NCBI GenBank assembly: GCA_009619095.1
Contig: WJOT01000059.1
Span: 1 to 42,208 of the forward strand
Source of the DNA: Clostridia bacterium
Lineage (GTDB): Bacteria > UBA6262 > WVXT01
DNA: 42,208 nucleotides
Direction: 5' to 3'
Below are positions 18,605-25,771 of this stretch, piece after piece (position 1 is the first letter of the stretch; each line of letters begins with the position of its first letter). Made by a program: the position numbers and the translations under genes. Under the pieces are notes generated by a model that ran no database searches, was not told the origin of the DNA, and saw only the letters and a program-made list of their open reading frames with translations.

Positions 18605-19446
18605 ATCAACTCCCCAGCGTCAAAGACAGGGCCATCTTTACAGACTCGCTTATAAGTGTAAGTAGAACCTTTGGTTTTAACCACGCAACCAAGGCAGGCA
18701 CCCACTCCACAGGCCAGGCGTTCCTCTAAGGAAACCTGGCAGGGAAATCGATGTTTCCTGGAAATCTTTCCTATCATTTTTAGCATCTCAGAAGGTCCAC
18801 AGGCAAAGACTATCGGCTTGGGTCTATCCCCTGAAAGTGGCAGGCACTTTTCTAAAAGCTCACTGACCAGACCCTTATATCCTCTTGTACCATTTTCCGT
18901 AGCTACTTCCACCCGACAACCCAGTCTTCTAAAATCTCCTTCACACAGAAGTTCCTCTCTATTCTTAGCCCCAACGAGAACGAGAATTGATAATTCGGGA
19001 TTGGCAACGGAAATCGATTCTGCTAAGAAGAGAAGGGAAGCCACCCCTGTGCCTCCGGCTACAAGGATAATATCTGATATCTTTGATGTGGCAGATGGTA
19101 ACTGATACCCCTTCCCCAAAGGACCCAGAATATCCAGATATTCTCCTCCCTTCTTTCTGCTTAAAATTTCTGTGCCTTTCCCCACAACTTTATACAGTAT
19201 CTCAATCTTTTGACCTTGTACACGATGGACGCTAAATGGTCTGCGCAAAAGAGGAAGAAAACCTTTAGAAACTCTTACATGAATAAATTGACCAGGCTTC
19301 GCCTGGCATCCAATTTGAGGAGCAGAAAGGGCCATCTTATACCGCTGGGATCCAAGCTCTCTATTCTCTAAAATCTTCGCATCAACCTGCACCATATCTG
19401 TCCTCTGGGAAACATGGGGGATTTTTTCCGAACGACTTGAGGACAT
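18595..19446 (-). CDS. pyrK: Dihydroorotate dehydrogenase B, electron-transfer subunit
   Basis: FAD/NAD and 2Fe-2S ferredoxin-reductase-like; LLRRPFSVHRV...CGPSEMLK...SLEERLACGVGACLGCVV. Confidence 0.93.
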   Translation of the reverse strand: MSSSRSEKIPHVSQRTDMVQVDAKILENRELGSQRYKMALSAPQIGCQAKPGQFIHVRVSKGFLPLLRRPFSVHRVQGQKIEILYKVVGKGTEILSRKKGGEYLDILGPLGKGYQLPSATSKISDIILVAGGTGVASLLFLAESISVANPELSILVLVGAKNREELLCEGDFRRLGCRVEVATENGTRGYKGLVSELLEKCLPLSGDRPKPIVFACGPSEMLKMIGKISRKHRFPCQVSLEERLACGVGACLGCVVKTKGSTYTYKRVCKDGPVFDAGELIWE

Positions 19447-19511
19447 GCTTTTTCGCCTTCGGTAAAAAAAGAGGTTCCCTAGGAAGTGAGGATAAATTCG
19501 CCAAGGCTTTC

Positions 19512-20813
19512 CTAAACGAGCTTTCCATCTTTCATTACCACTTTACCCCCAACTATGGTAGTCACGGGGAACCCCTTCAACTCCATACCAATAAATGGGG
19601 AATTCTTACTCTGCGAAGTGAATTTGTTGCCAATTTTCTTTTTCAGATTCAAATCGATTATGGTGAGGTCAGCATCAGACCCTATAGAGAGAGACCCTTT
19701 CTCCAGTCCCAGAATATTTGCCGGGTTCACAGTCAATTTTGCTATTGCTTGATTTAAGTTTAGTATCTTCTTACTTACCAGATTTGTAAAAATCAAGGGT
19801 AACGTCGTCTCCAGTCCGATTATGCCAAAAGGAGCTATATTATATTCTAAATCTTTCTCCACGTCCAGATGGGGAGCATGGTCTGATACTATACAATCGA
19901 TTGTGCCATCAGCCAGTCCTTCACATAATGCCTTGATATCATCCTTAGTTCTTAAAGGAGGATTTATCTTCGTATTAGTGTCATAACCCTGAACCTCCTC
20001 TTCGGAAAGAGAGAAGTAGTGGGGTGCGGTTTCACAGGTTACCTTTATTTTCTTCTTCGCCTGGCGAATTAGTTCCACAGAGCGACGGGTAGTAATGTGG
20101 GCTAAATGTAACTTTCCACTGGTCAACTCTGCCAGGGCGATATCCCGGGCAACCATTATCTCCTCAGCCTGCCTGGGTATTCCTTTTAAACCTAAAACTG
20201 TGGAGGTAAATCCTTCGTTCATTACCCCACCCATAGAAAGGTTTAAATCCTCACAGTGAGAGATCACCGGGAGATTGAACATCTTAGCATATTCTAATGC
20301 CCTACGCATTATCTGAGCGTTCATCACTGGTTTGCCATCATCAGAGATACCCACAATTCCAGCAATTCTCATTTTCCCTATCTCTGCCAGTTCCTCTCCT
20401 TTTCGTCCTTTGGTTATGCTTCCTATAGGATAAACATTAGCCACCCCTTCCTGGGAAGCTGTGGTGAGAATAAATTTCACGCCAGAGACAGAATCGATAA
20501 CCGGCTGCGTATTGGGCATACAACAGATAGAGGTAAATCCTCCCTGCGCAGCAGCGCGGGTTCCGGAAGCAATTGTTTCCTCGTCTTCCCTGCCCGGTTC
20601 TCGTAAATGGGTATGTATATCGAGCAACCCAGGAGTGACCACCTTAGCCGTGGCATCAATTGTTATCGTAGACCTGGTAACATCTCCCGGCCTGAATTTT
20701 GAAGATTCTCCAATCTTCGTTATTTTTCCATCTTCAATCAGGATGTCTACTTTCTTATCAATCTTATTTTTAGGATCGACTACTCTTCCATTTCTAATGA
20801 TTAATCTCAACAC
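19512..20813 (-). CDS. pyrC: Dihydroorotase
   Basis: VTPGLLDIHTHLREPGREDEETIASGTRAAAQGGFTSICCMPNT...SDHAPH. Confidence 0.95.
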   Translation of the reverse strand: MLRLIIRNGRVVDPKNKIDKKVDILIEDGKITKIGESSKFRPGDVTRSTITIDATAKVVTPGLLDIHTHLREPGREDEETIASGTRAAAQGGFTSICCMPNTQPVIDSVSGVKFILTTASQEGVANVYPIGSITKGRKGEELAEIGKMRIAGIVGISDDGKPVMNAQIMRRALEYAKMFNLPVISHCEDLNLSMGGVMNEGFTSTVLGLKGIPRQAEEIMVARDIALAELTSGKLHLAHITTRRSVELIRQAKKKIKVTCETAPHYFSLSEEEVQGYDTNTKINPPLRTKDDIKALCEGLADGTIDCIVSDHAPHLDVEKDLEYNIAPFGIIGLETTLPLIFTNLVSKKILNLNQAIAKLTVNPANILGLEKGSLSIGSDADLTIIDLNLKKKIGNKFTSQSKNSPFIGMELKGFPVTTIVGGKVVMKDGKLV

Positions 20814-20838
20814 GCTCCTCCCGAGATGATTGTGATTC

Positions 20839-21777
20839 CTATCTTTTCATACCCCGACTATCTCCCCCAGCCAGAAGGTAAAGGACCGCCATCCTGACGG
20901 CAATCCCATTGGTCACCTGTTCGGTGATTACAGAACGTGAACCCTCTGCCACCGAGGAGGATATCTCTATCCCTCTATTCATTGGACCGGGATGCATCAC
21001 CAGAAGATCTTTCTTCGCTCTTTTCAATCTTTCATCGGTAATGCCAAAAATTTCGTTATACTCCCGCAAGGAAGGAAATAGATTCTCCTTCTGTCTCTCT
21101 ATCTGAATTCTCAAAATGTTAATCACGTCAAGCTCATCAATTATTTCGTCCAGATCGTAGAAGATTTTCACGCCCATCTGTTCAATCTTGGGAGGTATCA
21201 AAGTTGCTGGCCCTACCACGTACACCTTTGCTCCCATCTTATTCAATCCCCAGATATTCGAACGAGCAACACGCGAGTGGAGAATGTCTCCCACAATAGC
21301 AACCTTCAGGCCTGAGATTCTCCCCTTCTTCTCCCAGATAGTAAACATATCCAATAACCCTTGCGTGGGATGCTCGTGAGTTCCATCACCAGCATTAATT
21401 ATGGAGGCACTTATTGTTCGGGCAAGAATCTGGGGAGCTCCTGACATGGAATGGCGAATAACCACGAAGTCGGCCTTCATTGCTTCTAAAGTTTTTGCGG
21501 TATCGATTAGACTTTCACCCTTGGCCACACTGGAGGTGGAGGCAGAAATATTCAAAACATCGGCACTCAACCTCTTGGCTGCCAGCTCGAAAGAAATTCT
21601 GGTTCTGGTTGAGGGCTCGTAGAAGAGAAGCACCACGGTCTTACCCCGTAAAGGAGGGACTTTCTTTACTGAGCGGGTAAACAGCTCCTTAAATGGTTTG
21701 GCTGTCTCTAAAATTAAATTTATCTCTTCCTTATCCAGATATTCCAGACCGAGCAAATCCTTATTCTTTAACCGCAT
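20839..21777 (-). CDS. pyrB: Aspartate carbamoyltransferase catalytic subunit
   Basis: [19 protein letters not shown]...[15 protein letters not shown]...[13 protein letters not shown]. Confidence 0.97.
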   Translation of the reverse strand: MRLKNKDLLGLEYLDKEEINLILETAKPFKELFTRSVKKVPPLRGKTVVLLFYEPSTRTRISFELAAKRLSADVLNISASTSSVAKGESLIDTAKTLEAMKADFVVIRHSMSGAPQILARTISASIINAGDGTHEHPTQGLLDMFTIWEKKGRISGLKVAIVGDILHSRVARSNIWGLNKMGAKVYVVGPATLIPPKIEQMGVKIFYDLDEIIDELDVINILRIQIERQKENLFPSLREYNEIFGITDERLKRAKKDLLVMHPGPMNRGIEISSSVAEGSRSVITEQVTNGIAVRMAVLYLLAGGDSRGMKR

Positions 21778-21780
21778 TCA

Positions 21781-22323
21781 TCACTCCTCTCTTAAAACCA
21801 CACTATCCTCTCCATCCACTTCTTTCAAATTCACCGAGACAAGCTCTTTCTTAGAAGTGGGATAAGTTTTCCCTACAAAGTCGGGCTGGATAGGAAGTTC
21901 TCTAAGACCCCTATCAATTAGAACTGCCAATCTTATAATTTTGGGACGCCCGAAATCGATGAGTTCATCGAGGGCAGCCCTTACAGTCCTTCCGGCAAAG
22001 AGAACATCGTCAACAAGAACTACTTTCTTATCGGTAATATCGAAAGGAATTTTTGTTTCCTTAACCAGAGGCTGATGTGCTATTGAATCCACATCATCAC
22101 GGTAGAGGGTGATGTCCAGAGACCCCACGGGAACTTCCTTCTTCTCAATAGTCTCTATCTCCCTGGCAATCCGCTTAGCAAGATGAACTCCCCTGGTCTG
22201 AATTCCCACAATGACAAGGTCTTTTATTCCGTAATTCTTCTCCACAATTTCGTGAGCCATCCTCTTTATTGTCCAGGAAATTTCCTTTGCATCCATTATG
22301 GCTTTCTTCTTTTGGGATACCAC
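21781..22323 (-). CDS. pyrR: Bifunctional pyr operon regulator/uracil phosphoribosyltransferase
   Basis: [19 protein letters not shown]...[21 protein letters not shown]...[20 protein letters not shown]. Confidence 0.95.
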   Translation of the reverse strand: MVSQKKKAIMDAKEISWTIKRMAHEIVEKNYGIKDLVIVGIQTRGVHLAKRIAREIETIEKKEVPVGSLDITLYRDDVDSIAHQPLVKETKIPFDITDKKVVLVDDVLFAGRTVRAALDELIDFGRPKIIRLAVLIDRGLRELPIQPDFVGKTYPTSKKELVSVNLKEVDGEDSVVLREE

Positions 22324-22387
22324 TAGACCCTCCCTGCTTCCTATCTTATAAAAACCTCAAATCACCGCTTAGATTTTTCCGCATTTG

Positions 22388-22416
22388 AATATACCATAAA
22401 TAGTCTAAAAAGTCAA
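22388..22416 (-). promoter_or_regulatory. Sigma70-like promoter for the pyr operon
   Basis: Minus strand TTGACT (22416-22411), 17-nt spacer, TATATT (22393-22388), ~65 nt upstream of pyrR. Confidence 0.75.
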
Positions 22417-22483
22417 ACTTTTCTTCCGCTAAATCAGAAGCTGTAGTAGCCCCGATGAATCGGGACGAAGCTCTGCCTGTGAG

Positions 22484-22523
22484 GCAAAAAAATAAAAAAC
22501 TCACACTGTGGAAGTGTGAGTTT
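22484..22523 (-). terminator. Intrinsic terminator downstream of the GAF/HD-GYP gene
   Basis: Minus strand AAACTCACACT-TCCAC-AGTGTGAGTTT followed by TTTATTTTTTT; perfect 11-bp stem. Confidence 0.9.
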
Positions 22524-22549
22524 AAAAATATTACCAATCCATCTGGTAA

Positions 22550-23773
22550 TCATTGATATCTGTTTTGAATTAACCCTGTCCCTTTATTTAACATCTCAAG
22601 AAAAGTCTCCACAACTTTCGGATCGAACTGCGTTCCACTATTTTCTCTCAACTCTTTAATTGCTCTCTCTGGAGAATATGCTTTCCTATACGGTCTTTCT
22701 GATAACATAGCATCAAAGGCATCAGCTACAGCCATTATCCTTGCTCCTATATCTATTTCCCCGTCTCTGTAGTGGCCGGGATAACCTTTCCCATCATATC
22801 TTTCGTGATGCTGCTTGACCATATCAATTACTCCGTCAAGGAAAACAACCAGAGGTGCCAGTATTTCAGCACCTTTAAGCGAATGGAGCTTTATTTCTTC
22901 CCATTCTTCATCAGTTAATTTATCGGGCTTGAGGAGGATAAAGTCGTGCACTCCAATCTTACCAATATCGTGTAAATGGGAAGCCTGCCTGATAAGCTCT
23001 ACCCGCTCAGGAGGGAGTTTCATCGCTTCAGCAATAGCTACAGCGTATTCAGCCACCATCTCCGAATGTCTCCTGGTATAATGGTCACGCGCATCGATAG
23101 TAGCTGCTAAGGTGGTAATGGTGCGCATATAAAGATTGCTTAAACTCCTGTAAAGTCTAACATTTTCGATAACTATCGCTACCTGAGCAGCGATCTGCTT
23201 GAGCAATCGAAAGTCTTCCCGATTAAAGATTCTTCTCGTCTTTTTGTTGTTTACATTGATAACTCCTATAACCTTATTCTTTATAGCCAAAGGAACACTC
23301 ATTAGAGATTTATTATAATACTTCTCCTCATTACTCTTAGCAAAGCGAGTATCTTTCTCAATATTTTTCACCAAAATTGGTCTATTATGTTTTACTACCC
23401 AGCCCGAAATCTTATTTCCCACTTCAAGTTCTGTATCCTTCAAAATTTTTTGTTCCAGTCCCTTAGCACATTCAACTGATAACTTGCCAGTCTTATCATT
23501 TATTAAGAGAATAGAGCATATTTTCACATTCAGAATCGAACCCACCTTTTCCACAATTACCTTTAAAACATCCTTCATCTTCAACTTATTTGAAACATCT
23601 CTTTCTATCCTGTAGAGAAAAGATAGTGCCTTCGTCTTCTGCCTTATTTTTCTTGACAACTCTTTCCTGAGTTCTATCAGCTTACTATTGGTATTAACCA
23701 ACTCCGAGGTTTTCTCTCCCAACTCTTCTCCCAGCTCTCTTATTTTTCTGGCTAAATCTTCCTTTTCCATCAC
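22550..23773 (-). CDS. GAF + HD-GYP domain protein (putative cyclic-di-GMP phosphodiesterase)
   Basis: GAF region (VIVEKVGSILNVKICSILLIND...) then HD-GYP HLHDIGKIGVHDFILLKPDKLTDEEWEEIKLHSLKGAEIL...QHHERYDGKGYPGHYRDGEIDIGARIMAVADAFDAMLSERPYRKA. Confidence 0.93.
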   Translation of the reverse strand: MMEKEDLARKIRELGEELGEKTSELVNTNSKLIELRKELSRKIRQKTKALSFLYRIERDVSNKLKMKDVLKVIVEKVGSILNVKICSILLINDKTGKLSVECAKGLEQKILKDTELEVGNKISGWVVKHNRPILVKNIEKDTRFAKSNEEKYYNKSLMSVPLAIKNKVIGVINVNNKKTRRIFNREDFRLLKQIAAQVAIVIENVRLYRSLSNLYMRTITTLAATIDARDHYTRRHSEMVAEYAVAIAEAMKLPPERVELIRQASHLHDIGKIGVHDFILLKPDKLTDEEWEEIKLHSLKGAEILAPLVVFLDGVIDMVKQHHERYDGKGYPGHYRDGEIDIGARIMAVADAFDAMLSERPYRKAYSPERAIKELRENSGTQFDPKVVETFLEMLNKGTGLIQNRYQ

Positions 23774-23815
23774 TGGCTCCTAATAAAAATTCTCCCTCAA
23801 AGAATTCCCTCATCT

Positions 23816-23867
23816 GAAAAACAAAAAGCCGAATTACCAAACCTTAATAATCTTTGATAATTCGGCT
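23816..23867 (-). terminator. Intrinsic-terminator hairpin inside the 5' leader of the HD-GYP gene
   Basis: Minus strand AGCCGAATTA-TCAAAGATTATTAAGGTTTGG-TAATTCGGCT then TTTTTGTTTTT; no minus-strand gene lies immediately upstream, so it reads as a leader element. Confidence 0.65.
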
Positions 23868-23969
23868 ATAATCTATTTTTTGAACTCATGGCCCCTCTCC
23901 CGGTAAAACTAGATAGAAGTCAACCTTTATTTCCCCGGCGCACTATCCTCATCTTTTTCTTCTAAAAAG

Positions 23970-24021
23970 TTTATATCCAAAATATAACATTTGTGTAAAA
24001 AAGTTGTAAACTTTCTGTAAA
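23970..24021 (-). promoter_or_regulatory. Promoter plus three 11-bp-phased TTTACA half-sites facing the HD-GYP gene
   Basis: Minus strand TTTACA at 24021-24016, 24010-24005, 23999-23994; the last is 18 nt from TATAAA (23975-23970). Confidence 0.65.
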
Positions 24022-24044
24022 TTTTCCCTGCACCCACTTAAAAA

Positions 24045-24109
24045 TTAACAAAAAATTAACAAAAAATTAACATTTTCTTAACCTATCCATAACATAAGTA
24101 GTTTATACT
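24045..24109 (+). promoter_or_regulatory. Promoter plus four 11-bp-phased TTAAC[A/C] half-sites facing the surface island
   Basis: TTAACA at 24045, 24056, 24067 and TTAACC at 24078 (exact 11-bp steps), then TATACT at 24104-24109. Confidence 0.65.
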
Positions 24110-24115
24110 TTTAGT

Positions 24116-24228
24116 GACAGATGACAATGGAGACAGGCAAAGCCATAAGGTCATAACCAAGCTTACCTTGTTCTACCAGTATTCCAGGGGAACATATGGC
24201 TTAATGGGGATAAGCTTGGTTTTTTTTG
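24116..24228 (+). promoter_or_regulatory. Candidate attenuator/riboswitch-like leader ending in an intrinsic terminator
   Basis: AAGCCATA (24140-24147) pairs with TATGGCTT (24195-24202); ACCAAGCTTA (24156-24165) pairs with TAAGCTTGGT (24211-24220) followed by T7; the helices interleave 1-2-1'-2'. Confidence 0.6.
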
Positions 24229-24250
24229 TTGAAAAATGGAGGTAAGTAAA

Positions 24251-25390
24251 ATGAAAAAACAAAGTTTATTAATGGTATTGTTGATGTGTTTGGTATTTGG
24301 AAGTAGCGTGGTATTTGGAAAAGCAGTGACAGGAGTAGCGATTCTAAACCAGGCAATAGGAGTGAGGCAATTAGGCATGGGAGAAGTAGCCACAGGTCTA
24401 TCAGATGATGCAGCAGCAATGCATTATAACCCAGCAGGTATTGCCACAGTAAGAAACATAGAACTTAATGCAATGTATCATCAGAACATTATTGATACGC
24501 GGAATGAAGCACTAAACCTCATTTATCCATTAAAAGGAGGGCTACTCTTAGGGAACAAAGCAAGTATCGGCCTGGGAGTACTTGCCTATCAAGGAGGAGA
24601 TATTGAGTGGATTCAGTTAAATCCAGATGAAACAATAAAGTCGAGGGAAACATTAAAAGCAGAGAGTGACTATCAGATAGGGCTATGTTACGCTCAGGAG
24701 ATAGCCAGCTTTTCAGGAAATACCTATGTAGGAGTAATGGTAAAGTGGATTCAATCAAAATTAGTGGAGGAATACACAGCAGGGGCATTCGGGATAGATA
24801 TGGGAGTTTTGCATAAGGTAGGAGGGTTTGGCTTAGGAATGGCGCTACAGAACATGGGAACAGGGATGAAGTTCATAGAAGTAGCAGACAGTCTACCATT
24901 TACCATAAGATTAGGAGGAAGTTATGAGAGAAAACTCGGTAAGATAGTAAAGATGGTAGCAGGTGTAGATGGGATAAAGATAAAGAATGATGATATGAGA
25001 TACAACTTGGGAGGGGAATGCTGGATAGCCGATATCTTAGGGATAAGAGCAGGGTATAAGATAAAGGATGAAGATAAGGTAAGTATAGGAGCAAGTATAA
25101 GGTATAAATGGGTGCAGTTGGATTATGGGTATAAGATGATGGATGTATTCAGCAATACCCACCAGGTGGCAATCACATTACGGATGGGCTCTCCTGAGAT
25201 AAGTAAACAAGCAAAAATTAAACAGATGAAGAAGCATTATATGCGAGCGACGACATATTACAAGAAAAGGATGTACAAAGAAGCAATAAGTGAGTGGGAG
25301 AAAGTATTAAAGATAGACCCTAATCATAAACAATCAAAAGAAGCGATAGAGAAAGCAAAGAAGAAGATGGAACAGACGGCAAAGAAATGA
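24251..25390 (+). CDS. UPF0164/PorV-like outer-membrane beta-barrel protein with a C-terminal TPR-like extension
   Basis: Signal peptide MKKQSLLMVLLMCLVFGSSVVFG; AIGVRQLGMGEVATGLSDDAAAMHYNPAGIATV; repeated amphipathic strands; tail YYKKRMYKEAISEWEKVLKIDPNHKQS. Start set to ATG after GGAGG. Confidence 0.85.
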   Translation: MKKQSLLMVLLMCLVFGSSVVFGKAVTGVAILNQAIGVRQLGMGEVATGLSDDAAAMHYNPAGIATVRNIELNAMYHQNIIDTRNEALNLIYPLKGGLLLGNKASIGLGVLAYQGGDIEWIQLNPDETIKSRETLKAESDYQIGLCYAQEIASFSGNTYVGVMVKWIQSKLVEEYTAGAFGIDMGVLHKVGGFGLGMALQNMGTGMKFIEVADSLPFTIRLGGSYERKLGKIVKMVAGVDGIKIKNDDMRYNLGGECWIADILGIRAGYKIKDEDKVSIGASIRYKWVQLDYGYKMMDVFSNTHQVAITLRMGSPEISKQAKIKQMKKHYMRATTYYKKRMYKEAISEWEKVLKIDPNHKQSKEAIEKAKKKMEQTAKK

Positions 25391-25403
25391 CAGGAAGGAA
25401 AAG

Positions 25404-25682
25404 ATGAAAACAAAATTACACATAGTTCTTATCATGACCCTAAGCCTGGCATGCCTGACACTACTGCAGGCTGTGTGTCTGGGAGTAGACTATAAGCTCA
25501 GTAATAATGTAAATGTTGCATGGAGGATTGGATATAATACAAAGACCACTGATGTTGGAGGATTAGGTGGGTGTAGTCTTGGTTTAGGTGGTAATTTTAA
25601 AAGGTATAGGGTAGACTATGCCTTTGTCCCCTTTGGCGATTTAGGAGATACACACAGAATATCCATTAGCATCAGTTTTTAA
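25404..25682 (+). CDS. 92-aa secreted protein resembling the terminal strands of a PorV/UPF0164-type barrel
   Basis: Signal peptide, then KLSNNVNVAWRIGYNTKTTDVGGLGGCSLGLGGNFKRYRVDYAFVPFGDLGDTHRISISISF; 13-nt gap after the upstream CDS. Confidence 0.6.
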   Translation: MKTKLHIVLIMTLSLACLTLLQAVCLGVDYKLSNNVNVAWRIGYNTKTTDVGGLGGCSLGLGGNFKRYRVDYAFVPFGDLGDTHRISISISF

Positions 25683-25771
25683 TATGAATCAAAGGGACAG
25701 GCTATCTTTTCGAAAATAATATTGAGTTTTAAATCAAAATTATAATGATATATTTTATAGGGGGTTACTAA

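Noticed and set aside
23994-24083. CRISPR-like short repeats
   Set aside because: Six-bp units with 5-nt spacers are far too short for CRISPR; geometry fits regulator half-sites.
24116-24228. Known cyclic-di-GMP-I (GEMM) riboswitch
   Set aside because: GGCAAAGCC...GGTCATAACC looks partly similar, but the first GGCAAACC/GAAA-hairpin half and the typical 3' GCCGGGUUGCC-like half are not recognisable. Kept as an unassigned candidate pending cmsearch.
24163-24419. Minus-strand 72-76-aa ORFs in the divergent region
   Set aside because: Antisense to the PorV-like signal peptide and leader; low-complexity Leu-rich, no RBS recognised.
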